This document shows, in pieces, positions 1-8,398 of a stretch of 15,718 nucleotides of DNA. The first letter of the stretch is position 1; every line of letters starts with the position of its first letter. The notes under the pieces are model-generated. The model was not told where the DNA came from. It made no database searches and saw nothing but the letters and a program-made list of their open reading frames with translations. Made by a program: the position numbers and the translations under genes. Origin of the DNA: Gemmatimonadales bacterium UBA2960. GTDB lineage: Bacteria; Gemmatimonadota; Gemmatimonadetes; Longimicrobiales; Gaopeijiaceae. Location: contig DEBI01000045.1 of assembly GCA_002348465.1 (NCBI GenBank), positions 13,931-29,648 of the forward strand, written 5' to 3'.

Positions 1-1589
1 AGCAGTTCTGTGGTCATCTCCTCGATCACCCGCTCTGTTTTCTTACGGAGGGTTTTCCACCGTTTCCCGCCAATCCGATGAATACGCGGCGGCTTTGCGT
101 CTTCCGATTCTCCGACCCAGCGTTCGATCAAGTCAAGCTTCGCTACGGGTACTCTGAGCATATCGCCTGCCGCGTACTCAATAACCATGACCTCGAGTTC
201 TTGACTGGCGACGTGAATGTGTTCCAGACCTTGGAATCGACCCACTCCGTGATCCATATGCACTACGAATGCTCCAGGGGTCAGTTGAGCGAGGCTTTCA
301 ATTGCGACAGAGCCGCGAAACTTTCGGTTGCGGCGGACCCGGCGGGTGCGTCTAAAGACCTCGTGATCACTTAAAACTCTAAGCGGTGGGTCACTGCACA
401 GGATTTCGAATCCGCTTGCGAGGGCGCCGAGCCCAAGGCTCGTCCCCGACGGAATCCTTTTAAGGCCTCCAAGGATTTCTTCAAGTCGTTGGAGCTGACC
501 ACTATTCTCACATAATATTATACTGGCGAATCCCTTGTGAGAGCCTTCCTGCAGGTAGTTTTCCAGCCTCGCCATGTCCCGGTCGATTTCGGGGGGCTCC
601 ACAGAGTTGACACACAAAGAGGTGCCTCGCCTCTCGGTTAAATCGATACGTGAGAATCGACTTATACGATCTGAAAGCTTATCTGAAGGGATAAAAAGGT
701 GGCTCGGTAATTCTGGTGACGCTCCAGAGTCGACAAGATTGTGGTAGAGGGCAGAGACTCGGGCCCATCTCTTATCGAAATCCGCGTCCATGTCCCACTC
801 GCCGACCTGAACAAGAATTGCATCAGACGGGAGTATCTCCACTAGTGACTCTGATTTGTTCTCGTTTACTTCTTTTTGGGTATTCGGACGTCGTAAGTCG
901 ACGGGGAGTATGTGCGTTTCCTGAAGGGTTCCGTTGGACCGTTGGTCTGTCACATCAAAGGTGCGGATAGACACTATCTCGTCACCCCAGAATTCCAGTC
1001 TTACGGGGTCGCCAGCGGATACAGAGAAGACATCTAGGATACCTCCGCGCACTGCGAAGTGCCCTACTTGTTCGACTAGGGAGACGCGTTCGAAGCCTCT
1101 TTCCTCGAGGGTCTTGGACAAGCTTCCGAAGGGCAACTGGTCGCCGACCTTGTAAGTAGAACGCAGTTCAGTCAGATGAGCAGGTATCGGAACTCTCTCT
1201 TGCAGCGAGCGCGATGAGGTGACGATGACACGGGCGCGCCCGGAGAGGATAGCCTCGACGGCTTCGACCCGCTGGCCTCCGATTGCGAAGTGCGTTCGGG
1301 AATCCTCGTACGGCAGTGTCTCTTCTTGGGGGTAGTAGAATATCTGCTCGATATTGTCGAGGAGCGCTTCCAGGTCGTTCTGAAGAGAGAGTGCATCGTG
1401 TGGAGATTCGCATATTGTAACGAACGTCTTTCGTGGATGAGCACGATGCAAAGTTGCGATGGCTGCAGAGCCTAGAGAACCGATCGATCCTCCCAATTCC
1501 CGCCTGGTTCCTGGCGGCGGTAAATCTGCACTTAACCCCTTGACCGCAGGAGAGGATTCGAGTGCTCTGAGAAGGAGGCTAGTCTCCAC
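1..1589 (-). CDS. mfd: Transcription-repair coupling factor Mfd, N-terminal 529 residues (partial, continues past the left edge)
   Basis: Mfd recognises RNA polymerase stalled at DNA damage, pushes it off with a DNA translocase and recruits UvrA. Translating the minus strand by hand gives one uninterrupted frame of 529 codons to the edge. Residues about 1-210 match the degenerate UvrB-like N-terminal module, including the stretch HFAVRGGILDVF (178-189) and the RLEFWGDEI strand just after it. About 410-490 is the CarD-like RNA-polymerase-interacting domain (FVVHMDHGVGRFQGLEH, then IEYAAGDMLRVPV). The helicase-like translocase half lies outside the window. There is no in-frame ATG near the N-terminus. 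I chose GTG at 1589 because a GGGAG lies about 8 bases upstream and the protein then begins METSLLLRALE, as expected for the family. This start overlaps the upstream BatA gene by 11 bases, which suggests translational coupling. The family assignment is secure; the exact start is inferred. Confidence 0.93.
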   Translation of the reverse strand, partial: METSLLLRALESSPAVKGLSADLPPPGTRRELGGSIGSLGSAAIATLHRAHPRKTFVTICESPHDALSLQNDLEALLDNIEQIFYYPQEETLPYEDSRTHFAIGGQRVEAVEAILSGRARVIVTSSRSLQERVPIPAHLTELRSTYKVGDQLPFGSLSKTLEERGFERVSLVEQVGHFAVRGGILDVFSVSAGDPVRLEFWGDEIVSIRTFDVTDQRSNGTLQETHILPVDLRRPNTQKEVNENKSESLVEILPSDAILVQVGEWDMDADFDKRWARVSALYHNLVDSGASPELPSHLFIPSDKLSDRISRFSRIDLTERRGTSLCVNSVEPPEIDRDMARLENYLQEGSHKGFASIILCENSGQLQRLEEILGGLKRIPSGTSLGLGALASGFEILCSDPPLRVLSDHEVFRRTRRVRRNRKFRGSVAIESLAQLTPGAFVVHMDHGVGRFQGLEHIHVASQELEVMVIEYAAGDMLRVPVAKLDLIERWVGESEDAKPPRIHRIGGKRWKTLRKKTERVIEEMTTEL

Positions 1590-3522
1590 TTTCCGCGCTC
1601 CCGAAGGACCCGCCAAGGCGACTCAAGGGGCTGGCCGTCCCAGATGTCGCGATAAGTGCTTCAGCTATCAGCAGAAGCAACATGCCAAGTAGCAGTGGCC
1701 ACCATAGCTCTGGACCTTGTCGTGCTCTGTAAACCGAGAGGTCCCAAGCCTCTTTACGATCTATAGGTATTACGCTGCTTCCTATAGCCTCTTTAAGGTC
1801 CGAGGCTTCAATCGGCTCAAGAAAAGACTCTGAGGAAGGTGGATTTAGCGCTAAGATTGATAAGATGGAATCCTGCCTGAGAAAGGTATAGAAGCCGGCT
1901 TCTCCTGTGCCTCTCACTGTGCGAGTTCCATCTATTTCGACTTCTCGACCTGACGGGAACCTTACGTGTGTCGCCGCTGACGGGACTGGAACTGTTGATC
2001 CTGTTACATATGCATTGAGTAGGCCGCTTGATCCTGCCCATTCACTAGTTATCCAGTCAACGAAGCGAAGCATGCCGGTCGAAACGGGGAGACTCGTAGC
2101 TCTCTCATCTAGGCTCGAAGCTAAGAGCATGTAACGTCTTCCAAAGCCGTCTACCCCCTCGACAGCCCATGGGCGACTATTCACTTCGGCGATAACCCGC
2201 GGAGGAGCTGGCGGGTCTCCCGAAATAGTCATGTTGAACCACGAACTTGCCTGAACACCCCTGAGTGGATCTGGGAGTGTTTGTCCTTTTAGCGAGGTTT
2301 CTCCCGTTTCTTCACGGTGTTCCAAGCGCCATGGGATGCCCGAGTCGGCCAGGCGTCTATTAAGACCAGGTATGAGGGTGAGGTCTGCAGCGGGCACGAT
2401 CACCGCTGACCTATATGCTTGATCTAACCCGACACCATTTGCGGATATGACAACGTCGGCCTCTGTAGCGGTCACCTGTTCCACACGTTCGGCTTCACCT
2501 AGCACTGCGAGCGCTTCGGTTACAAAGACACCCACATCACCGACTGCCTTTACTTGTGGTGCCGGACGTGATTGATATGCGAAAAAGCGTCTGTCGTCAG
2601 CCCGGAGGTCGTCGGGATCAGCATCGGCATAGCCAGTGACCCATCCAGTTCCAGATGAAGGAATAGAGATCGTCGTTTGGGCTCCTGGTGGTAGAGAGGC
2701 TGCTCCACGGATGCGTTCGTTGAGAATGAGACGGATGGGTACATGCATTGTGTCGCCTTCTAAGGTGGACTTTAGCGACTCAATCGTTACCGAAGACCGT
2801 TGTCCTTCTAGTGGCGCCAGGCCACCTCCCACGACTACAGAAGTAAGAGCTCGATTCGTGGTCTTACGTTCATGCCCTGTCCATGTCACCACCGGGATGC
2901 CTCGGGCAACCGCGAGGCGGGACATGCTGAATGCTGTATTTTGGAGATCGGAAAGGAGATGGATCTCGTGGTACTCCATGTCAGAGGTCTCCAGAAGGCG
3001 AACCGCTCGTTCGATTGCGGAACTCAAATCCGAACCAGCCTCGCTAACTTCGGTTTTCTCGATTAACTGTCTTGCAGCAGCCATACCACCCGGTATAGAG
3101 GGTAGCCATGGCTCGCCGGCCCTGATTACCCAGAATCGATCCTCATCTGAAGCCGCATCGAGTGTTCTGAAAGCGATGGCTTTGAGCTCATCAAGAAGTC
3201 GGACCTCACCGACTACCAGTCCGCTGCTCAGGGAATTATCCAGGATGATAACGGTAGCGGTGGGTGCGTGTGATCCTTTTAGCGACGGGATGAAGAGACG
3301 AGCTCCAGCACCTGTTAGAAGGAGTAAAGCAAGAACGCGAAACAAGAGAAGGAGTAACTGTCTGAAGCGGATCTGACGCGCGTGCTCACGCTCGGTTCTT
3401 TCAAGGTACCTTAAAGCGGGAAAGGAGAGCCTTCGGGCCTGATGACGCTGGAATAGGTGCAGATAGATCGGTATGCCGACGGATACGGCCGCAAGTAGAA
3501 ATAGTGGAGTCAGGGTTCCCAT
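1579..3522 (-). CDS. BatA-domain / von Willebrand factor A membrane protein
   Basis: This 647-residue protein starts with the BatA-type N-terminal region: a first membrane helix (about 5-23), the basic stretch HLFQRHQARRLSFPALRYL, and a second helix (about 55-78). A von Willebrand A fold follows, with the MIDAS metal-site motif DNSLS at 95-99 and a later LLSDLQ strand. A long central part is probably extracytoplasmic and beta-rich, and may include a glutamine-amidotransferase-like segment, but I cannot assign it firmly. One membrane helix lies near the C-terminus (about 608-626, after ELWW). In MoxR-linked clusters such proteins work with a DUF58 protein and a MoxR AAA+ ATPase in envelope or metal-cofactor maturation; the exact role here is unknown. 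It lies 16 bases downstream of the DUF58 gene and overlaps mfd. A GAGG lies about 15 bases before the ATG, too far to be a convincing ribosome site. Confidence 0.88.
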   Translation of the reverse strand: MGTLTPLFLLAAVSVGIPIYLHLFQRHQARRLSFPALRYLERTEREHARQIRFRQLLLLLFRVLALLLLTGAGARLFIPSLKGSHAPTATVIILDNSLSSGLVVGEVRLLDELKAIAFRTLDAASDEDRFWVIRAGEPWLPSIPGGMAAARQLIEKTEVSEAGSDLSSAIERAVRLLETSDMEYHEIHLLSDLQNTAFSMSRLAVARGIPVVTWTGHERKTTNRALTSVVVGGGLAPLEGQRSSVTIESLKSTLEGDTMHVPIRLILNERIRGAASLPPGAQTTISIPSSGTGWVTGYADADPDDLRADDRRFFAYQSRPAPQVKAVGDVGVFVTEALAVLGEAERVEQVTATEADVVISANGVGLDQAYRSAVIVPAADLTLIPGLNRRLADSGIPWRLEHREETGETSLKGQTLPDPLRGVQASSWFNMTISGDPPAPPRVIAEVNSRPWAVEGVDGFGRRYMLLASSLDERATSLPVSTGMLRFVDWITSEWAGSSGLLNAYVTGSTVPVPSAATHVRFPSGREVEIDGTRTVRGTGEAGFYTFLRQDSILSILALNPPSSESFLEPIEASDLKEAIGSSVIPIDRKEAWDLSVYRARQGPELWWPLLLGMLLLLIAEALIATSGTASPLSRLGGSFGSAESGD

Positions 3523-3538
3523 AAACCGTGCCGTGGCC

Positions 3539-4468
3539 TCAGCCGAGCCGCTCTCGCTTTCGTAGGTAGGTGCGCAGTGCTAAGGACATTGGGCGGTTCG
3601 TGTCGGTAACCTCGTAGCCGATCCCATGGGGCAATAGATCGCGACGCCATTCTTGCAGCGCTTCCTTTACCGCTTCGCGGTATTCGGACCGGATATCAGC
3701 GACACTTACAAGGAGTTCGTTGTCGGTCTCAGGGTCGTAAAACCGTGCTTCTGACGCTGCGGGCAACTCGCGTTCACCTGGGTCGATGAGGTGGAAGACT
3801 AAAACCTCATGCCCGTTATGACGCAGGTACTTCAGTGCGTTTAGCGTTTCCTCTCGCGAGACGAGTAAATCCGAAAAGAGGATTACCAGTCCGCGGCGGT
3901 GTAAGCGGAGAGCCATCTCACGCAGTGCACCTTCAGCGGAGGTGCCACCTTTCGCATCAAGATCCTGGAGGTGTCTGGCAACCTCGTGGAACTGACGACG
4001 GCCACCGCGCACCCGAACTCGGTTGGCGACCTGATCATGGAACGCGGCCATTCCTACGGCGTCACCTTGGCGGAGCAAAATGAGTGCCAACGAGGCCGCT
4101 AGATGTTTCGCGTACCAAAGCTTAGACACTTGGACGTTGGGGTTTGAACTCCACCCCATAGACTCACTTATGTCTACAAGCAGATAAGCCCGCAAGCTAG
4201 TTTCCTCCTCGAACTGCTTCACATAGTAGCGGTCCGATCGGCCGAACATGCGCCAGTCGATGTAACGGAGGTCGTCCCCTGCTTGGTAAGCTCTCAACTC
4301 AGCGTATTCGGCTGAGAACCCTCGGTGTGGAGATCTGTGCAGGCCCATTAGAAACCCCTCTACGACCTCGCGAGCGACCAACTCGATTCCGCCTAGCTGT
4401 GACAGCGAAGCAGGGTCGAGTAGATCCGCGCGAGTGCGATTCGAAGGGGGGGGCTTTATGTCAGGCAT
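3539..4468 (-). CDS. DUF58 domain-containing protein (MoxR/BatA-associated)
   Basis: A 309-residue soluble protein with the DUF58 core: YQAGDDLRYIDWRMFGRSD (61-79) followed by YYVKQFEEE. A von Willebrand A-like fold comes next with MIDAS-type residues DISES (99-103), the GGTS threonine near 176 and FSDL near 198-201. DUF58 proteins usually sit beside a MoxR ATPase and BatA/VWA proteins and are thought to act as an adaptor in that chaperone-like system. Only the BatA partner is adjacent here; the other side is the divergent lepA gene, so no MoxR gene is next to it. The ATG at 4468 has no clear Shine-Dalgarno sequence; the bases before it are pyrimidine-rich. The N-terminus just before RADLLDPASL has the expected family length. 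Codons 5-8 contain an eight-C run on the coding strand, an indel-prone tract worth verifying. Confidence 0.9.
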   Translation of the reverse strand: MPDIKPPPSNRTRADLLDPASLSQLGGIELVAREVVEGFLMGLHRSPHRGFSAEYAELRAYQAGDDLRYIDWRMFGRSDRYYVKQFEEETSLRAYLLVDISESMGWSSNPNVQVSKLWYAKHLAASLALILLRQGDAVGMAAFHDQVANRVRVRGGRRQFHEVARHLQDLDAKGGTSAEGALREMALRLHRRGLVILFSDLLVSREETLNALKYLRHNGHEVLVFHLIDPGERELPAASEARFYDPETDNELLVSVADIRSEYREAVKEALQEWRRDLLPHGIGYEVTDTNRPMSLALRTYLRKRERLG

Positions 4469-4631
4469 GAGAGGAGAGGAAGCTACCGGGGCTCCGCTGT
4501 GGCGGGTACCCCGTCGCTCTTCTCGGTCTAGTTGATCGATTCACAAGGCTCTCGGGTACGTCACACCGTCGGCGCCCGTTAACTTGAAACCCTCTGTAAA
4601 TCGTTTCCGTTCACCATTTCTATCACAGTCC
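4469..4631. promoter_or_regulatory. Divergent intergenic region between the DUF58 gene and lepA
   Basis: This 163-base gap must carry the promoters for the leftward DUF58-BatA-mfd unit and the rightward lepA unit, because both first genes face away from it. It contains an 8-base palindrome GGGTACCC (4504-4511) and a weak stem pairing CGGGG (4487-4491) with CCCCG (4509-4513). I found no convincing -35/-10 pair on either strand. The length shrinks to 115 bases if lepA starts at the upstream TTG (4584). Confidence 0.35.
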
Positions 4632-6434
4632 GTGCAGACCCACCTGATTCGTAACTTCTGCATCGTCGCACATATCGATCACGGCAAGTCTACCCTAGCT
4701 GATCGATTACTTGAGGGCACGCGTACGCTTGACCGGAGGCAAATGCGTGAGCAGGTCCTCGATGACAACGAACTCGAGCGTGAACGTGGTATTACGATCA
4801 AGCTCCATGCAGTGCGGATGGAGTATGTGGCAGCCGATGGTATTGAGTACGAACTAAACCTGATCGATACGCCGGGACACGTTGACTTTACATACGAGGT
4901 TTCTCGGTCTCTCGCTGCGTGCGAGGGAGCAATCTTAGTTGTAGACGCAACACAGGGAGTTCAGGCGCAGACGCTTTCTAATCTTTTCCTCGCTCTTGAG
5001 GCCGATTTAGAGATTATACCGGTCATCAACAAGATTGACCTCCCAGGAGCAGAGCCTGAGCGTCGTCGCAGTGAGGTTGCAGAACTTCTGGGTGTAGATC
5101 CAGAATCAATTCTGCTAGCTAGTGCTAAGGAGGGGGTTGGAATCCCCGATATCCTCGAGGCTGTAGTCGAGCGAATTCCAGCTCCAAAGGGAGATCATAC
5201 GGCACCTACCCGAGCTCTGATTTTTGACTCCTATTATGACAAGTACCTTGGGGCCGTGCCGTCGGTTCGAGTAGTCGATGGATACCTTCACCCGGGTATG
5301 CGGATCACCTTTGGTAATACAGATGTCCGATACGAAGTTACAGAAGTCGGTTGCATGCGACTTGGTCGGATCCCTCAAGAAAAATTAGGCCCCGGTGAGG
5401 TTGGCTATGTAGTAGCGGCTATCAAAGAAGTCGCGGACACAAAAGTCGGCGACACCATACTAGATGCAGATAGAAGGTCCGATGAACTGCTTCCTGGCTA
5501 TCAAGAAGCGAGGCCAATGGTTTTTGCCGGGCTGTACCCAACGGACTCAGACGATTACGAGGATCTTCGGGATGCATTGGAACGACTAAGTCTCAACGAT
5601 GCGTCCCTCCAGTACGAGCCTGAGACGTCGGTTGCTCTCGGGTTCGGATTTCGTTGTGGTTTTCTTGGCCTACTGCACATGGAGATCATCCAAGAACGAC
5701 TCGAGAGAGAGTTTGATGTGGATCTGATTACTACAGTTCCAAACGTTGAGTACCACGTTACGCTCTCGGATGGGTCTGACCTGCAGGTAGAGAGTCCCTC
5801 TCTACTGCCTGAACGAGGTCGCATCGAGTCGATCTCCGAGCCCATCGTGTCAGCTAGAATTCTTTGTCCGAGCGAGTATATAGGGAATGTTCAAAAGCTT
5901 TGTCATGACCGGAGAGGCGTCTTCAAGAGTATGAACTATCTCGATACTCAAAGGGTCGAGCTCGATTTCGATTTGCCGCTGTCTGAGATTGTCCTTGATT
6001 TCTATGATCGTCTTAAGAGCGGCACTCGCGGGTATGCTGCTCTAGATTATGAATTCAGAGAGTATAGAGCGGACAAGCTGGTTCGTCTTGATGTCTTGGT
6101 GAATGGCGATCCGGTCGATGCTTTCAGCGTGATCATTCACGAAGACAAGGCCTACGACTACGGCCGTGACCTGGTTAGGAAGCTGAAAGATCTTATTCCT
6201 CGCCAGCAGTTTGCGGTCGCGCTTCAAGCAGCTGTCGGCAACGATGTGATTGCGCGAACCAACGTGAAGGCTCTTCGTAAAAACGTGACCGCAAAGTGCT
6301 ATGGAGGTGACATCTCGCGGAAACGGAAACTTCTCGAAAGACAGAAGGAAGGGAAGCGTCGGATGAAACAGGTTGGCACGGTAGATATCCCACAGGAGGC
6401 GTTCCTGGCTGTTCTGAACCTTGGTGAGAGTTGA
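4632..6434 (+). CDS. lepA: Elongation factor 4 (LepA), ribosome-associated GTPase
   Basis: LepA is a translational GTPase that binds the ribosome, acts on stalled or pre-translocation states and affects initiation and subunit assembly. Visible motifs are G1 AHIDHGKST (13-21), the ERERGITIK switch region (49-57), G3 DTPGHVDF (79-86), G4 NKID (133-136) and G5 SAKEGVG. The LepA-specific C-terminal domain ends with RKRKLLERQKEGKRRMKQVG. The frame is open from a TTG at 4584 (616 residues), but homologues begin only a few residues before IRNFCIVAHIDHGKS. I therefore chose GTG at 4632, which gives 600 residues, close to the 599 of E. coli LepA. Neither start has a visible Shine-Dalgarno sequence. 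It is the first gene of a probable rightward operon; the next gene begins about 10 bases after its stop. Confidence 0.97.
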   Translation: MQTHLIRNFCIVAHIDHGKSTLADRLLEGTRTLDRRQMREQVLDDNELERERGITIKLHAVRMEYVAADGIEYELNLIDTPGHVDFTYEVSRSLAACEGAILVVDATQGVQAQTLSNLFLALEADLEIIPVINKIDLPGAEPERRRSEVAELLGVDPESILLASAKEGVGIPDILEAVVERIPAPKGDHTAPTRALIFDSYYDKYLGAVPSVRVVDGYLHPGMRITFGNTDVRYEVTEVGCMRLGRIPQEKLGPGEVGYVVAAIKEVADTKVGDTILDADRRSDELLPGYQEARPMVFAGLYPTDSDDYEDLRDALERLSLNDASLQYEPETSVALGFGFRCGFLGLLHMEIIQERLEREFDVDLITTVPNVEYHVTLSDGSDLQVESPSLLPERGRIESISEPIVSARILCPSEYIGNVQKLCHDRRGVFKSMNYLDTQRVELDFDLPLSEIVLDFYDRLKSGTRGYAALDYEFREYRADKLVRLDVLVNGDPVDAFSVIIHEDKAYDYGRDLVRKLKDLIPRQQFAVALQAAVGNDVIARTNVKALRKNVTAKCYGGDISRKRKLLERQKEGKRRMKQVGTVDIPQEAFLAVLNLGES

Positions 6435-6444
6435 TCCCAATACC

Positions 6445-7428
6445 ATGAAGGCAAGGTGGGTTTTAGGTGTAGATATTGGAGGAACGAACCTAGTCGTGGG
6501 TGCTGTTTCTGTAACAGGTGGGAAACCAACGGCCATCCGGTCGGAGCCCACTTATCCAGAGAGAGGTCCGGAAGATGCAGTAAAGAGGATTGCTTCCATG
6601 GCCGAGGAGGTTGTCGAGCAGACCCTCAAAGCACAGGGTGGCTGCAGAAAGGATTTTGCTGGAGTTGGAATCGGCTGCCCGGGGCCTCTGGATTTAGCTC
6701 AGGGCGTCATCGTTACTACTCCCAATCTTGGGTGGGATGGCTTCCCGATCAGATCCCGCATCTCGAGCGAATTAGAACTGCCTGCGTCGCTCGACAATGA
6801 CGCCAACTGTGCCACGTTCGGTGAGTGGTGGTTAGGTGCTGGCCAAGGGGTGGATTCTCTCGTGGGTGTCACTCTAGGTACAGGCATTGGTGGCGGCTAC
6901 ATCGAAAGAGGCCGGCTCATGCGTGGAGCAAGCGGAAGTGCGTTCGAATTGGGGCATACGACGATCAACTTTGAGGGTCGCACTTGTGCGTGTGGGAATC
7001 GGGGTTGCCTTGAGGCCTACGCTTCTGGTCCTAATATCGCGGCGCGAGCTCGCGATGCATTAACGGTTGGGGCTAAATCCGTTCTTTCTGCTATGGTAGA
7101 GGGAGACCTAAGCAGGATAACAGCTGAGACCGTATACGACGCTCTTCTCGACGGGGATGCTCTTTCCGCTCGACTGATTCATCAGACTGCTGAGGTGCTT
7201 GGGATAGGATTGGCCAATGTCGTAAATCTTTTCAACCCTGAGATGATTGTACTGGTGGGGGGCGTGACGCGTGCAGCTGAATTTTTGTTGGATCCATTGC
7301 GCGAGTCCCTGAGCAATCACGCTTTCTCGAGTGCGGTTGATGCGTGCCAGATAGTGCCCGGTTCTCTCCCCGCTACGGCTGGTGTGATAGGTGCAGCAGG
7401 TGTGTTTGTAATCGACGAAGTTGCGTGA
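6445..7428 (+). CDS. ROK-family sugar kinase (glucokinase-like)
   Basis: A 327-residue ROK-family protein, most likely an ATP-dependent hexose kinase phosphorylating glucose or a related sugar such as an N-acylhexosamine. The phosphate-binding loop is GVDIGGTNLVVG (8-19). The catalytic aspartate is Asp119 in LDNDAN. A second nucleotide-binding stretch is LGTGIGGG (144-151). The ROK zinc site is complete: His171 in ELGH and Cys181, Cys183 and Cys188 in CACGNRGCLE. There is no N-terminal helix-turn-helix, so it should be an enzyme rather than a NagC/Mlc-type repressor. The frame extends back to a TTG at 6421 inside lepA. I chose ATG 6445 because the protein then begins MKARWVLGVDIGG, the usual ROK length, and leaves a 10-base gap after lepA. 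The exact sugar cannot be told from sequence alone, and no transporter gene lies nearby. Confidence 0.92.
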   Translation: MKARWVLGVDIGGTNLVVGAVSVTGGKPTAIRSEPTYPERGPEDAVKRIASMAEEVVEQTLKAQGGCRKDFAGVGIGCPGPLDLAQGVIVTTPNLGWDGFPIRSRISSELELPASLDNDANCATFGEWWLGAGQGVDSLVGVTLGTGIGGGYIERGRLMRGASGSAFELGHTTINFEGRTCACGNRGCLEAYASGPNIAARARDALTVGAKSVLSAMVEGDLSRITAETVYDALLDGDALSARLIHQTAEVLGIGLANVVNLFNPEMIVLVGGVTRAAEFLLDPLRESLSNHAFSSAVDACQIVPGSLPATAGVIGAAGVFVIDEVA

Positions 7429-8348
7429 CAAAGGGTCCCCGCACTCTCGGGATCGTGGGAACGATGGTTTTCGATAGAATCATTCCAGTAGGAAGAGATC
7501 CTTTTGTGGGTTGGGGTGGAGTGGGGTATGCTGTTGCCGGTGCTGTTGCAACATTGCCGAGCAACTGGAGTGTTCGAGTTGTATCCCGCGTAGGGAAAGA
7601 TGTAATCCATGATGTCCGGAGTTTGTTCTCGAATATCCCCCGGTGCGATGCCCACCTCGTTAAAGCTCAAGAGCTGAATAACCGGGTGGAGATCGTTTAC
7701 AAGGACTCGGAGACCCGGACAGAAACATTGTTCGGTGGAGTTTCTGGATGGAGAGCGGATGAGCTAGTGCAAGCACTGGAGGGTTGTGACGCTACTCTAG
7801 TGAACTTTATCTCCGGTCACGAGCTTGATCTAGATGGGATGCTAGAGTATCGCAGTCGCTCATCCGGGATGATATATGCAGATCTTCATTCCCTCTTTCT
7901 CCATACGGAGCCTGATGGGAAACGGACGCCTCGGCCACTTAACGCGTGGAGGTCGTGGCTCAGCTGCTTCGATGTCGTTCAGATGAACAAAGAAGAGTAT
8001 GGGCTCTTAACCGAAACTTCTGATGGACCGAGAGGTTTTGAGGATCTTCTTTTGGCCGGTCCTAGGATTGCGTCGGTGACTTTTGGTTCCGGTGGAGTGA
8101 TCGTGGCCTATCGCGTAAACGGGCGAACCTTCGTTGAGGAGGTTACTGTGCAGCGTCAAATTGGAGATCCGACAGGGTGTGGCGATGTGTGGGGTGCTGT
8201 CATGTTTGGGCGACTTTTAGCCGGAATGACTCCGGTCGCTTCTGCTCATGTCGCCAACCGGGTTGCTGCGGAGAGTGTGGATCATAGGGGGATTGAGGGA
8301 CTCACCAATCGCTTGGCTGACGCTTCACGCGATATTTTGGGTGACTAA
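7425..8348 (+). CDS. PfkB-family carbohydrate kinase
   Basis: A ribokinase/PfkB-fold kinase of 307 residues from GTG 7425. The GTG shares bases with the stop codon of the ROK gene (GTGA overlap), which implies translational coupling. The frame extends back to 7344, but those extra residues read through the ROK 3' end, are Arg/Cys-rich and have no family resemblance. Visible features are a glycine pair near 31-32 in the sugar-binding region, the NxxE motif in MNKEEYGLL (Asn188, Glu191) for the Mg-phosphate site, and the PfkB signature DPTGCGDVWGA (248-258) with the catalytic base Asp254. The substrate could be a sugar, a nucleoside or another small alcohol; the usual N-terminal signature is diverged, so I do not name it. 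Its tight pairing with a ROK kinase suggests consecutive or parallel sugar phosphorylations, but that is inference. Confidence 0.88.
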   Translation: MTKGPRTLGIVGTMVFDRIIPVGRDPFVGWGGVGYAVAGAVATLPSNWSVRVVSRVGKDVIHDVRSLFSNIPRCDAHLVKAQELNNRVEIVYKDSETRTETLFGGVSGWRADELVQALEGCDATLVNFISGHELDLDGMLEYRSRSSGMIYADLHSLFLHTEPDGKRTPRPLNAWRSWLSCFDVVQMNKEEYGLLTETSDGPRGFEDLLLAGPRIASVTFGSGGVIVAYRVNGRTFVEEVTVQRQIGDPTGCGDVWGAVMFGRLLAGMTPVASAHVANRVAAESVDHRGIEGLTNRLADASRDILGD

Positions 8349-8364
8349 TTCATAAATTTATAAA
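8337..8364 (+). promoter_or_regulatory. Possible internal promoter before the STAS-ATPase gene
   Basis: TTGGGT (8337-8342) and TATAAA (8359-8364) are separated by 16 bases and lie at the end of the PfkB gene. The spacer and -10 box overlap an AT-only palindrome ATAAATTTAT (8352-8361), which stands out from the surrounding base composition. The -10 box is good and the -35 box poor. If it is real, the STAS-ATPase pair and the PLP-enzyme gene could be expressed apart from lepA and the kinases. Its start point would fall close to 8371, which would conflict with use of the GAGGT element as a ribosome site. Confidence 0.25.
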
Positions 8365-8366
8365 CT

Positions 8367-8371
8367 GAGGT
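8367..8371 (+). promoter_or_regulatory. Ribosome binding site that may specify a CTG start
   Basis: GAGGT at 8367-8371 is the best Shine-Dalgarno match near the STAS-ATPase gene. It is 6 bases before an in-frame CTG (8378) but 27 bases before the first GTG (8399) and 33 before the first ATG (8405). An in-frame TGA at 8366-8368 means translation cannot begin further upstream. Confidence 0.4.
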
Positions 8372-8398
8372 AAAGCTCTGAACGTCATACCCGTTCCT

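Noticed and set aside
78..1475. Several short open frames on both strands in the first 1.5 kb
   Set aside because: All are shadows of the continuous Mfd reading frame on the minus strand, which I translated fully and recognised by its UvrB-like and polymerase-interacting domains.
2636..3376. 246-codon open frame on the plus strand
   Set aside because: It is antisense to the BatA/VWA gene, its product is Arg/Ser-rich and has no family character, while the minus-strand frame has clear domains.
6042..6551. 169-codon minus-strand frame across the lepA/ROK junction
   Set aside because: It is antisense to the conserved LepA C-terminus and the ROK phosphate loop and has no recognisable domain.
7344..7424. 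N-terminal extension of the PfkB protein
   Set aside because: These codons read the ROK gene out of frame and give a Cys/Arg-rich stretch; GTG 7425 gives the normal family start.
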